From a virus, in IMG/VR virus record IMGVR_UViG_3300018080_000142, positions 29,680 to 93,679 of that record: a stretch of 64,000 bases of DNA; one strand, written 5' to 3'. A program made the position numbers and the translations under genes. Shown one piece after another: positions 8,486-14,963 of the stretch; position 1 is the first letter of the stretch; the number at the start of each line of letters is the position of its first letter. The notes under the pieces were generated by a model. That model was not told the origin of the DNA. It ran no database searches and was given only the letters and a program-made list of their open reading frames with translations.

Positions 8486-8505
8486 AAAAAAAGAGCATTA
8501 CGCTC
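8486..8505 (-). terminator. Intrinsic terminator
   Basis: On the minus strand GAGC-GTAAT-GCTC is followed by seven T (8486-8492). It lies between the small gene ending at 8536 and the exported-protein gene starting at 8437, closing the transcription unit that comes from the right. Confidence 0.65.
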
Positions 8506-8535
8506 CCTTTTATACACTGCTAAGGTACAGAATTC

Positions 8536-8679
8536 CTACATATTATCATTGAGTTTCCCCTCTTTTTTTGCCCACTCCCAGAATTCCTGTTCATTTAGCT
8601 CGGCTTCTTTTGCCAGTTGTTCCAGAACTTCTGGATGATCTGACAAATATTCCAGGTAAAGTTCCTTAATTTTCCCCAT
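8536..8679 (-). CDS. Small acidic helical protein, 47 aa
   Basis: A short frame from ATG at 8679 to TAG at 8536-8538. The product is helical and rich in Glu and Leu (MGKIKELYLEYLSDHPEVLE, later NEQEFWEWAKKEG). It follows the J-domain gene by 4 nt and ends before the terminator at 8505, so position supports a real gene. Function unknown. Confidence 0.55.
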   Translation of the reverse strand: MGKIKELYLEYLSDHPEVLEQLAKEAELNEQEFWEWAKKEGKLNDNM

Positions 8680-8683
8680 GATA

Positions 8684-8980
8684 TTAACCTATTAATGAAT
8701 ATGCTGCATTTATTTTTTTCATCATCTTTTCACACCTTGCAATATCGTCCGGATTCCTGTCAGGATGCCATCTCATAGCAAGTTTGTAGTAAGCTTTCCT
8801 GATCTCATCTGTGGTTGCCTCTGTGGTAACCCCAAGTACAGTATACGGATCCTGTTCATGCAATACCTCCCAGGCTTCGTCAGGACTCATCCTCTTAAAG
8901 AAAGCCCTGTTCCATTGCTGTTGATCCCCGTAACCTTCCTTCTCGGGATTGTAAGTTTTATAGCCGTCTAGGAATCCCAT
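8684..8980 (-). CDS. J-domain (DnaJ-like) protein
   Basis: The 98-residue protein has a complete J-domain in its C-terminal half: DPYTVLGV (44-51), helix II RKAYYKLAMRWHPDR with the HPD tripeptide at 72-74, and a helix III ending INAAYSLIG. The HPD motif stimulates the ATPase of DnaK/Hsp70. There is no G/F region, zinc centre or substrate domain; the N-terminal 40 residues are unique. It probably recruits host DnaK to a phage target, as lambda P/DnaJ steps do in replication, though the target is not visible. Confidence 0.85.
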   Translation of the reverse strand: MGFLDGYKTYNPEKEGYGDQQQWNRAFFKRMSPDEAWEVLHEQDPYTVLGVTTEATTDEIRKAYYKLAMRWHPDRNPDDIARCEKMMKKINAAYSLIG

Positions 8981-9459
8981 AATGTATAATGACCATCAAC
9001 TATGCCTGGCTTCTCGGTACTGGCAGATTTTGTAGTCTCAGCTTCCTTCATCCTTTGTTTCAATATCTTTCTTCGCTTTTCATAGATGTGCTTACGCAAC
9101 GGTCCTAGCAGATAATTGATACTGTAATCATCCAGATCTTTCGGAGCCTTTATATCATCCCAATGATTCTCACCGAAATACTGCTCCAATACTTTGCAGG
9201 TTATATGAAAGTAAATATCTGCCCATTCACTGCTCATAGGTGCTTCAAGAGATCGTGTATAAATGAAAATAGCCACTTCAACATCTGTAGCAGTTTCTTT
9301 CTTTTGGACCATATTTGCAAGTCTTGCTACCGTTACCTGGGCAAGCAATCTCTGCGGTATGGTATCCGCCCACGCCTGAGAGTGAGTCAGAATCGGTGAT
9401 TCCAATGCATCCATCAGGTCAAACCAATGACTGTCAAATGTTTTCGATCTGGACTTCAT
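8968..9459 (-). CDS. Hypothetical protein, about 163 aa
   Basis: Not recognised. Mostly helical, with HWFDLMDALESPIL near the N-terminus and a basic C-terminal helix YEKRRKILKQRMKE. I chose ATG at 9459 rather than 9486 because it shortens the overlap with the SWIM-finger gene. The 3' end overlaps the J-domain gene by 13 nt, so the two are likely translated in tandem and could be partners. Confidence 0.6.
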   Translation of the reverse strand: MKSRSKTFDSHWFDLMDALESPILTHSQAWADTIPQRLLAQVTVARLANMVQKKETATDVEVAIFIYTRSLEAPMSSEWADIYFHITCKVLEQYFGENHWDDIKAPKDLDDYSINYLLGPLRKHIYEKRRKILKQRMKEAETTKSASTEKPGIVDGHYTLWDS

Positions 9460-9679
9460 GTGGTGTTTCGTTAGTTGGCAGACCAAGGGATCTCAGGTGT
9501 TTGCAGTATCGCCTTGTACGGTAAGCCGGGCAACTGCATCCCCAGTGTCGGTTCTTCTTATTCTGAGCAATTATATAAATGCGGTTGCTCGTTTCAGATC
9601 TGATTTCAAATCTGTTGGTCCATTGATCATTGTCAGGCAATGCAATGGATGGATCAATATACAATGTCGGTTTATCCAT
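9434..9679 (-). CDS. SWIM zinc-finger protein
   Basis: The 81-residue protein has a CxCx(8)CxH motif: WGCSCPAYRTRRYCKHLRSL with Cys48, Cys50, Cys59 and His61. That is the SWIM-type zinc finger, a DNA- or protein-binding module seen in recombination factors and transposase-related proteins. No other domain is present. It sits in an accessory operon with RadC-like and J-domain genes. Confidence 0.75.
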   Translation of the reverse strand: MDKPTLYIDPSIALPDNDQWTNRFEIRSETSNRIYIIAQNKKNRHWGCSCPAYRTRRYCKHLRSLGLPTNETPHEVQIENI

Positions 9680-9680
9680 G

Positions 9681-10136
9681 TTAAAATAGTGTTAATTGTT
9701 CCTGTTGTTTTTCTTCTCTTGGCATGAATATCAGCTCATCACACATAACATACTCTTGCTTACCCTTTTTAACCCTCATACCGTTATAAGTGAACCCGTG
9801 ATGATATTCACCATCATCTTTCAAATAATTCAATTTCGAGGCTTCCTGGTGTGTATGAGACTTCCCTTTGTAATATTCGATCGGAACCAACCGGTATGTG
9901 GTGACATTCGTTCTTACGCCACCATAACTACCTGTAAATTTCATTCCCGTTGATATTCTCAGACCGTCTTTCCACTTAAAAGGCTTTCTGAAAGTACTTT
10001 TCTGGCCTATCATATCTGCGCTGTAAGATTCTGCTATATCGCCTCCTGGGATAGATCTGCCTTTATCAGCATCCCAGGAACTACTCTTAAATCTTGCAGG
10101 ATCAGCATAGACTATGTTCTCAACATTTTCTTTCAT
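9681..10136 (-). CDS. Unknown protein with C-terminal sliding-clamp-binding-like motif
   Basis: The 151-residue protein is not recognised. The central part is rich in Gly, Lys and aromatics. The last residues read EEKQQEQLTLF. QLTLF at the extreme C-terminus matches the bacterial beta-clamp-binding consensus QL(S/D)LF, so the protein may dock on the host DNA polymerase sliding clamp. It overlaps the RadC-like gene by 4 nt. Confidence 0.6.
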   Translation of the reverse strand: MKENVENIVYADPARFKSSSWDADKGRSIPGGDIAESYSADMIGQKSTFRKPFKWKDGLRISTGMKFTGSYGGVRTNVTTYRLVPIEYYKGKSHTHQEASKLNYLKDDGEYHHGFTYNGMRVKKGKQEYVMCDELIFMPREEKQQEQLTLF

Positions 10137-10591
10137 AACATATTGGCATCGGCAAAACTGAAGTGTGATTCATTAGTTATGATAATATGATCGAGTACCT
10201 GAATAGACAATAATTTCCCGGCATCAATAATCATATCAGTCATATTTTTGTCTGAACCGCTAGGCTCAACATTGCCTGACGGATGGTTATGTGCTACAAT
10301 CAATGATGTTGCTTGAGCTTTCAGAGCCGTAGCAAACATGATTCGATTATCAACAGTAGTGCCTGCCATGCCTCCATTCGACAAATTCAGTACGCCGAGT
10401 ACTCGATTTGAATTATTCAGCAAGATTACTTTAAATGACTCCTGGATCCTGATACTGTCCGGATCCCATACCCTGCGTAGAATTTCTACGGCTGCATCTG
10501 AATTCTGTATCTGCGGACGATCCGAAGCTTTTATCTCTGGATTGTACTTCAGCTGGATCTCACATACCTTGGTTAACTGCTCATTATCCAT
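10133..10591 (-). CDS. radC: RadC-like JAB/MPN (JAMM) domain protein
   Basis: The protein has 152 residues, the size of a RadC C-terminal domain alone. Residues 101-114 read HNHPSGNVEPSGSD, the JAMM zinc-metalloprotease-like signature H-x-H-P-S-G-x(8)-D, with an upstream Glu52 in QESFKVILL. The helix-hairpin-helix N-terminus of full bacterial RadC is absent, as usual for phage and mobile-element versions. The biochemical role of these proteins is unsettled, and involvement in recombination has been disputed. Confidence 0.85.
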   Translation of the reverse strand: MDNEQLTKVCEIQLKYNPEIKASDRPQIQNSDAAVEILRRVWDPDSIRIQESFKVILLNNSNRVLGVLNLSNGGMAGTTVDNRIMFATALKAQATSLIVAHNHPSGNVEPSGSDKNMTDMIIDAGKLLSIQVLDHIIITNESHFSFADANML

Positions 10592-10603
10592 GTTCGATAT
10601 TTT

Positions 10604-10867
10604 TTAATCCCAACCTTCGCAACCGCAGTAATAATCGTCATGCTCACCATCCTTGTTGTGACCAAAGAATGCCAGTTCAATATCTGAATCAACCTCGTTA
10701 CTGCATGAACGGTAATATAAACATCTGGCTCTCCGGCCAGTTAGATCAGGAGCTTCTGTAACTGTTTCTGCTCCCTCTTTTAGACCAATACAGATTGCAC
10801 AGGTAGGTTTGCCTGTCCTGGCATCCGTAGCATTAGCGGTATGACCGCATTTCATCATTACTGTCAT
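10604..10867 (-). CDS. Cys-rich putative zinc-binding protein
   Basis: The 87-residue protein has a CGH motif near residue 7, CAIC near residue 24, and later single cysteines plus CGC near the C-terminus. These suggest one or two metal sites. ATG codons at 10867, 10858 and 10855 are all possible starts. Function unknown. Confidence 0.6.
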   Translation of the reverse strand: MTVMMKCGHTANATDARTGKPTCAICIGLKEGAETVTEAPDLTGRRARCLYYRSCSNEVDSDIELAFFGHNKDGEHDDYYCGCEGWD

Positions 10868-11105
10868 CGTATTTCAGTGTTTTTTGGATTGATTTAAGTC
10901 TCTTAATTACTCTTTTCAGGTCTTTACCGGGTATGACAATAGTACATCTGCCAAACTTATTCTTCGATGTAATAGGTTCTATAATAATTCTTTCTCTGTC
11001 AACACTTCTCCATATAACTACTCCAATACATTTGAATGTACCATTTCTACCAAGGAAAATCGTTTTTCTATTTTTCCTCCATTTAATCCATGATTCATGC
11101 ACCAT
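10833..11105 (-). CDS. Basic hypothetical protein, 90 aa
   Basis: A small basic protein with a beta-rich core (TFKCIGVVIWRSV, RCTIVIPG) and a basic C-terminal helix. Not recognised. It overlaps both neighbours by 11-35 nt, typical of the tightly packed left arm. Confidence 0.55.
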   Translation of the reverse strand: MVHESWIKWRKNRKTIFLGRNGTFKCIGVVIWRSVDRERIIIEPITSKNKFGRCTIVIPGKDLKRVIKRLKSIQKTLKYDDSNDEMRSYR

Positions 11106-11322
11106 AATCTGGTCCTCCTTTCATTGCATCCGGATCCGGACCATCATCCCATTTCTCGCCGCAATCGTTACATCCATTCTCGAACCAGTCTATTTTGTTT
11201 ACCACGTAATGTTCACTACTAACAGAGTGTGAACCGCAATTTGGACAGGTTAGACCATCTGGATACCTGGTATTCCAGGGCGCTCTTGGATCATTGTCTG
11301 ATCCTGCAGGTAAGTTGCTCAT
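11095..11322 (-). CDS. Zinc-ribbon protein, 75 aa
   Basis: CPNCG (about 26-30) and CNDCG (about 52-56) form a single zinc ribbon, with the spacing seen in phage transcription- or replication-associated mini ribbons. The termini are acidic and flexible. It is one of several zinc-ribbon or Cys-rich small proteins in the left arm. Confidence 0.65.
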   Translation of the reverse strand: MSNLPAGSDNDPRAPWNTRYPDGLTCPNCGSHSVSSEHYVVNKIDWFENGCNDCGEKWDDGPDPDAMKGGPDYGA

Positions 11323-11663
11323 TTTTTCTTCTTTTTGGGTTTTGTATAATAACCAATTCCGGTATGCTGACGCGGATTCTTGAAAATCTTATTCAGCTGT
11401 TTCGGATCAACAGCTTTGCGATACAACTGACCGCGACCTTTCTTGGGATGCTTGATATATGTGGTCACACTCATGGTAGTCAAATAAACATTTATCCTGC
11501 ATTCGAAACCTTGAATCTTCTTGAAAAATGATATCATCCCAATATTATCCTGTTCTATCATTTCATTCCAATCATGCTTTTCTGCAATACCGATTACACG
11601 AGCTTTTCTAACCTTTGTTAGAAATGAATAGCCTTTAACGAACTTAGTTTTTAATCCTTCCAT
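11319..11663 (-). CDS. Basic phage protein of a Bacteroidota-phage family
   Basis: The 114-residue protein begins with KTKFVKGYSFLTKVRKARVI, has a beta segment with VYLTTMSVTTYIKHPKKGRGQLYRK and ends in a poly-lysine tail after PRQHTGIGYY. From memory this pattern recurs in small proteins of Bacteroidota phages; no function is attached. The basic composition suggests nucleic-acid binding. Preceded by the AATTATTTTC motif at 11685. Confidence 0.6.
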   Translation of the reverse strand: MEGLKTKFVKGYSFLTKVRKARVIGIAEKHDWNEMIEQDNIGMISFFKKIQGFECRINVYLTTMSVTTYIKHPKKGRGQLYRKAVDPKQLNKIFKNPRQHTGIGYYTKPKKKKK

Positions 11664-11684
11664 GTTGTTAAGAATATTTTAGAA

Positions 11685-11697
11685 GAAAATAATTGCT
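11685..11697 (-). promoter_or_regulatory. Recurring AATTATTTTC intergenic motif
   Basis: Minus-strand AGCAATTATTTTC, 22 bp before the ATG at 11663 and directly after the stop at 11698. It shares the AGC prefix with the copies at 13147 and 20756. Confidence 0.45.
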
Positions 11698-11907
11698 TTA
11701 TTCTTTCCCGGTATCAGGAATTTCAGGCGGATTTGGCTTTTCTGCATCCTCACCACCGCGAATTTTCCGCTTACGGGAAAATTCAAGACGGTCATGAAAT
11801 CGCTGGATAGCGACCTGGTCAGGTATATTTACATCAACCTCGATCCAGGTCTTACTATCCACTTGGACCCGTTTTTTCTTGGTCTGGGTCTTTTCTGATT
11901 TCTTCAT
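11698..11907 (-). CDS. Hypothetical protein, 69 aa
   Basis: A short charged protein with a Lys/Thr-rich N-terminus and a central segment WIEVDVNIPDQVAIQRFHDRLEF. Not recognised. It lies 3 nt after the 311-residue gene, consistent with the same operon. Confidence 0.5.
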   Translation of the reverse strand: MKKSEKTQTKKKRVQVDSKTWIEVDVNIPDQVAIQRFHDRLEFSRKRKIRGGEDAEKPNPPEIPDTGKE

Positions 11908-11910
11908 TGA

Positions 11911-12846
11911 TCAGACATTTATCTCCTGAACATCCAGCTTGAACTTGTCGATGAGATGGTCAGCCCAAAGATTGCTGTTATTTGCGATTTCACCGATATC
12001 CATAGTTCCCGGACGCATGATACTGGTTCCCCAGTTGTACAGATCCCAGACAGTGCCAAGCTGATCCTGGTCACGCTTTTCCTTGACAATCTTCTGGGTG
12101 AACTCACTCAGCTCATGGGTATTGAACGGCGTAACAGATCCTTTGTAATATGCAGACTTGATCGCATCGATGTAAAGACCACCGACAACCTCTTGGATGA
12201 TTTTCTTTTCAGATGGCAGTTCATGGTCTTTCATCGTTTTCATGATGTCATTCTGCACTTTCCAGATCTGTCCGAGGTTCTTGATCCAATGCCTCAGTTT
12301 GAATTCCATATGCTCCCAGGGCATGCCGCGTTCCTCAGCATATGAGTATGTCCTCAGCAAAGTACCACCATAAACATTGAAATTAATACATTGCTTGACG
12401 TTCATGCCAAAAGCAACACTTATGCCATGATCATTCAGTGTAATACCGATCGCTGCATTTCTTGCATCAGCAGTACCTTCATCGTCACCTTCATAAACAC
12501 CCGGCAGCTGAATAAGGTTTATCACCTTATCAAACTTCCACTTCTCGATCGGTGCAAGGGTTCTGTTGTACCCTTTTTCGGTATCTGCATCACTCAGGAA
12601 GGTGTGGGAAGATTTCTTCTGTACACTGATCTTTTCCTGCACATAATTGAAATCTTCTTCCTCAAGCATACTCATGATTGATGTCATAAGCATCCAGATC
12701 TGGACAGGTTTTGTCTCAAGCACCCGGCCGTAACGACCTTCCTGCCTGATACTTTTACTCAGCATATCCATAGATATGTTCTGAACTTTGTCCTCAACGA
12801 ATTCATAAGTTTTTTCCATTTCTCTAAGATTTATTTGATTCGACAA
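11911..12846 (-). CDS. Phage protein, 311 aa, DUF932/DUF3871-like pattern
   Basis: The middle has the pattern NAAIGITLNDHGISVAFGMNVKQCINFNVYGG, reminiscent of DUF932/DUF3871-type proteins of phages and plasmids in Bacteroidota (a beta-rich core with a conserved G-N-C region). Helical segments flank it. The family is functionally unassigned and the match is by eye. It overlaps the next upstream gene by 23 nt. Confidence 0.6.
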   Translation of the reverse strand: MSNQINLREMEKTYEFVEDKVQNISMDMLSKSIRQEGRYGRVLETKPVQIWMLMTSIMSMLEEEDFNYVQEKISVQKKSSHTFLSDADTEKGYNRTLAPIEKWKFDKVINLIQLPGVYEGDDEGTADARNAAIGITLNDHGISVAFGMNVKQCINFNVYGGTLLRTYSYAEERGMPWEHMEFKLRHWIKNLGQIWKVQNDIMKTMKDHELPSEKKIIQEVVGGLYIDAIKSAYYKGSVTPFNTHELSEFTQKIVKEKRDQDQLGTVWDLYNWGTSIMRPGTMDIGEIANNSNLWADHLIDKFKLDVQEINV

Positions 12847-13120
12847 CTTCTTTCAATATTTTGCCTTGCTGGTTATACTTCTCGAGCTTTTTCTCAGCAT
12901 CAACATACCGGAATGCCTGCGGGAATTCCTTCTTACGTTCTTCTGTCAGTACTGCTCTGTAGAAATCCCGGTTGCTCCGATGCTTCTCGAGCAACAGTTC
13001 TGCTGTTTCAGCATCAAGCGATGATGCCCAGTTTCGAAACGAATCTTTGCTCATTACGAGTAGATCCTTGCCCAGTACCAGCATCGCTGACCGGAGCTTA
13101 TCTTCTGTTGATTCACTCAT
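12824..13120 (-). CDS. Helical hypothetical protein, 98 aa
   Basis: A small helical protein with a central WASSLDAETAELLLEKHRSN segment and a charged C-terminus. Not recognised. It is the first gene after the tmRNA-like RNA terminator and has the AATTATTTTC motif 26 bp before its ATG, suggesting it starts a transcription unit. Confidence 0.6.
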   Translation of the reverse strand: MSESTEDKLRSAMLVLGKDLLVMSKDSFRNWASSLDAETAELLLEKHRSNRDFYRAVLTEERKKEFPQAFRYVDAEKKLEKYNQQGKILKEVVESNKS

Positions 13121-13146
13121 TTCGTATCGTTATTAAGATTTTAAAG

Positions 13147-13159
13147 GAAAATAATTGCT
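13147..13159 (-). promoter_or_regulatory. Recurring AATTATTTTC intergenic motif
   Basis: Minus-strand AGCAATTATTTTC, 26 bp before the ATG at 13120. It follows directly on a GCTTGG-AA-CCAAGC hairpin (about 13157-13170). Confidence 0.45.
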
Positions 13160-13173
13160 TGGTTCCAAGCAAC

Positions 13174-13212
13174 AAAAAAGGGAAATAAGCTACTATACTT
13201 CACTTATTTCCC
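13174..13212 (-). terminator. Intrinsic terminator of the tmRNA-like gene
   Basis: On the minus strand GGGAAATAAG and CTTATTTCCC form a perfect 10-bp stem (13180-13189 and 13203-13212) with a 13-nt loop, followed by six T (13174-13179). It ends the RNA gene about 18 nt after the P5-like hairpin. Confidence 0.8.
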
Positions 13213-13229
13213 CCGAACACAGATAGCTG

Positions 13230-13271
13230 TCAAGCAGCTAACCGATGCTCTTGATCGAAACGACTTTCGCC
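13230..13271 (-). other. tmRNA tag reading frame, GESRFDQEHRLAA-stop
   Basis: Thirteen sense codons from the resume codon GGC (13271) to TGA (13230-13232) encode GESRFDQEHRLAA. The preceding UUUAAUC fits the pattern just before a tmRNA resume codon. The start GE is typical of Bacteroidota tags and the end LAA is the usual proteolysis signal. The stop lies in the loop of TAGCTG-CTTGA-CAGCTA (13224-13240), as in helix P5 of tmRNAs. At 13 residues it is longer than most bacterial tags. Confidence 0.75.
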
Positions 13272-13332
13272 GATTAAACCTGATTGCTACAATATTCCAG
13301 GCCGATTATACGCTGTCAAAACATTCAGCCCC

Positions 13333-13610
13333 AGGCATGAGGACTTCCGGATAAACGGTGTTAAAGCATCGCCCTCAAATGCGTCACCATGTAGCTGACA
13401 TCAGGTGTTGATGTCTGTAATACGACCGGCCAGTATTACGCTACACTCCGGCATTTTCTGAACAACTGGCAAATTACAAAGAGCGCCGATGGCGGGAGCG
13501 ACCGCTTTACCGGGGAGATCTCGAGTGTCGTGAGACACCCGTACCATCCGGCTATTCCCTATCCAATCATCACGACAACACCGCAATAATGGAAAACAGG
13601 AGCCATCTAT
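13333..13610 (-). ncRNA. Structured internal spacer of the permuted tmRNA gene
   Basis: About 278 nt between the acceptor 3' end and the mature 5' end, expected to be excised. By eye it is full of helices. A three-way junction is closed by TGTAGC/GCTACA, with arms GTAATAC/GTATTAC and GACATCA/TGATGTC. There is a GTGTC-TCAC-GACAC hairpin and a GCC(G)GATGG/CCATCGGC helix. I find no protein frame on the transcribed strand that explains it. Confidence 0.6.
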
Positions 13611-13650
13611 TTGTGGAGCTGGGCGGTAACGAGCCGCCGTCCAAACGTAC
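13611..13650 (-). ncRNA. tmRNA-like acceptor piece: P2 strand, T-arm and acceptor 3' strand
   Basis: Minus-strand order: GUACGUU (P2 3' strand), GGAC, the 5-bp/7-nt/5-bp T-arm, CAGCUCC, discriminator A, then CAA. The 5/7/5 geometry directly abutting a 7-nt acceptor strand is that of a tRNA 3' end. Maturation would have to trim after the discriminator and add CCA. Confidence 0.75.
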
Positions 13651-13698
13651 CGTTCCTGGTACAGCAATCAGTACAAAGTTAGTTAAAAGTTTAAAAAG

Positions 13699-13709
13699 GA
13701 AATAATTTC
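13699..13709 (-). promoter_or_regulatory. AATTATTTCC motif upstream of the tmRNA-like gene
   Basis: Minus-strand GAAATTATTTCC lies just after the stop of the 13719 gene and about 20-60 bp before the first tmRNA-like sequence. It is a near copy of the motif found before several protein genes, suggesting the RNA has its own promoter. Confidence 0.4.
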
Positions 13710-13718
13710 AAGACTTCA

Positions 13719-14648
13719 TCAGGATCTCGGATATCTTTCGTGATACAATACCCATAGATAATCCTTATCAAGCCTGTTAGCAGTACTTTCATTGTATTCA
13801 AAGTCCCGGTCGTTCATAATGGTAAAGGATCCGCTCCAACGGCCACCACGCTGAGACCGGTACTGTTCAACCTGTTCTTTTGTCACTTTCGCACCAAGCA
13901 AAAGACGCATTACATGATTCTGCCTGGGAGTTTCCAACAGAAGTAATTTCTTCATCAGGAACCGTCCAAACGATCTTGGCATACAGTCAAGCTGTTCTGC
14001 CCGGCCATACAAACCATATACCGGTGGAATGAGTTTTAACCACTTTTGCTTACGCCTGTTAACAGCAAGGAATTCATGCTTACGATTCATATATTCTTCC
14101 TGGGTAACTTCACGTCTGACTCCGAGGATCAGCTTCCATAGCTTAGACCAGAGAATTGTTACAATCATTTCAGGTATTGACCAGAGATAATAAAGGATTT
14201 CTGCCCATACCTTGCCACACAATGACAATGCCCATAGATGGAAATCAATAGTTTTCTTCCCTGCTCTTTTGCTGAAGGAAAACCTCCAAGGTATTTGATG
14301 ATAGAACAACCACACTGAGAATGTTGGTCTGGTCTTGCTGATCATTTGCAATGTTGTTGACAGGTGGTCACGACTCATATCCATTCTGTCATAATAGTGT
14401 GGATATCTCCAACCGAACAGGAAATGACCATGTGGACCACCTTCTTTTCTTTCCCAGCATGAACGGATCCCTTTTTCGAATCTTGGATCCTTATAGGTTC
14501 TCCTGGCCCTCTCAGTACGTGATATCGCATCGCCTCTGCCTTCATCACCATAGCGGTCATAATGGAGATTCTTGCAGAGCATCATATTGTCCTGAACAAA
14601 GAACATATGTTCCTGACTGTCCGGATCGTAAATCACTTCATAACTCAT
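13719..14648 (-). CDS. Hypothetical protein, 309 aa, with hydrophobic middle
   Basis: Not recognised. The N-terminal half is rich in Arg, His and aromatics. Residues about 148-175 form a hydrophobic, Trp-rich segment (AEILYYLWSIPEMIVTILW) that may be membrane-associated. The C-terminal half is basic. It overlaps the small upstream gene by ATGA and is the last protein gene before the tmRNA-like RNA. Confidence 0.6.
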   Translation of the reverse strand: MSYEVIYDPDSQEHMFFVQDNMMLCKNLHYDRYGDEGRGDAISRTERARRTYKDPRFEKGIRSCWERKEGGPHGHFLFGWRYPHYYDRMDMSRDHLSTTLQMISKTRPTFSVWLFYHQIPWRFSFSKRAGKKTIDFHLWALSLCGKVWAEILYYLWSIPEMIVTILWSKLWKLILGVRREVTQEEYMNRKHEFLAVNRRKQKWLKLIPPVYGLYGRAEQLDCMPRSFGRFLMKKLLLLETPRQNHVMRLLLGAKVTKEQVEQYRSQRGGRWSGSFTIMNDRDFEYNESTANRLDKDYLWVLYHERYPRS

Positions 14649-14806
14649 GATTCGCCTTCTTTACCTAAATATAAAGTATCTAATGTTCTAGCAATTTTTA
14701 AAACTATCTCTTGAAGTCTTTTGATCCTTTCGTGATCAAGAAGTTCATGATTGCCAGATAGCGGTTCTGACAATATTTTCGCTACTTCAGATTCCATTCT
14801 TTTCAT
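14645..14806 (-). CDS. Small helical protein, 53 aa
   Basis: A frame from ATG at 14806 to TGA at 14645-14647, overlapping the next ATG by 4 nt (ATGA), which supports coupled translation. The product (MKRMESEVAKILSEPLSG then LLDHERIKRLQEIVLKIART) is two helices with no known motif. Confidence 0.6.
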   Translation of the reverse strand: MKRMESEVAKILSEPLSGNHELLDHERIKRLQEIVLKIARTLDTLYLGKEGES

Positions 14807-14816
14807 TCTTGTTTAT

Positions 14817-14963
14817 TTAATATACTGCATATCTACTCGTTACCTCTTTTTGTCCGTTCTCAAATTCAATAAGGATACTATTCATTTTGCCACGTGCGAT
14901 TATTATACATTCCCTGCCCTTCATGGTTGCACGTTTTGAATTGTTTCCCCAACGGTATTTCAT
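14817..14963 (-). CDS. Small phage protein, 48 aa, KYRWGNNSKRA family
   Basis: ATG at 14963, TAA at 14817-14819. It begins MKYRWGNNSKRATMKGREC and continues with IIARGKMNSILIEFENGQ, a pattern I recognise from many short phage proteins of unknown function with a small beta-barrel look. It overlaps the end of the EHDD-family gene by 4 nt. Confidence 0.65.
   Translation of the reverse strand: MKYRWGNNSKRATMKGRECIIIARGKMNSILIEFENGQKEVTSRYAVY

Larger units (their letters stand above)
13174..13680 (-). ncRNA. ssrA: Circularly permuted (two-piece) tmRNA candidate
   Basis: Read on the minus strand, a T-arm (GGCGG, 7-nt loop, CCGCC; 13638-13622) abuts CAGCTCC then A (13621-13614). About 280 nt later comes GGGGCTG (13332-13326). 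GGGGCUG and CAGCUCC pair over 7 bp with a G3-U70-type wobble, the alanine-tRNA and tmRNA identity element. UUUGGACGGCGG before the T-arm and UUUUGACAGCG after the 5' end match tmRNA flanks, and AGCGUAU can pair with GUACGUU as helix P2. Downstream lie a tag frame, a stop in a 6-bp hairpin and a terminator. The 3' half precedes the 5' half, so the gene is permuted. CCA is not encoded (ACAA instead), and the T-loop CUCGUUA is atypical. A processed two-piece tmRNA would rescue stalled ribosomes with SmpB. Confidence 0.8.

Noticed and set aside
13333-13610. Group I intron interrupting a normal tmRNA
   Set aside because: The order of the two tmRNA halves is reversed, which an intron cannot explain, and I see no conserved P3-P7 core.
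13401-13667. 88-aa frame across the tmRNA-like region
   Set aside because: It is explained by the structured RNA (T-arm, acceptor strand and spacer helices); the product has no protein-like composition.
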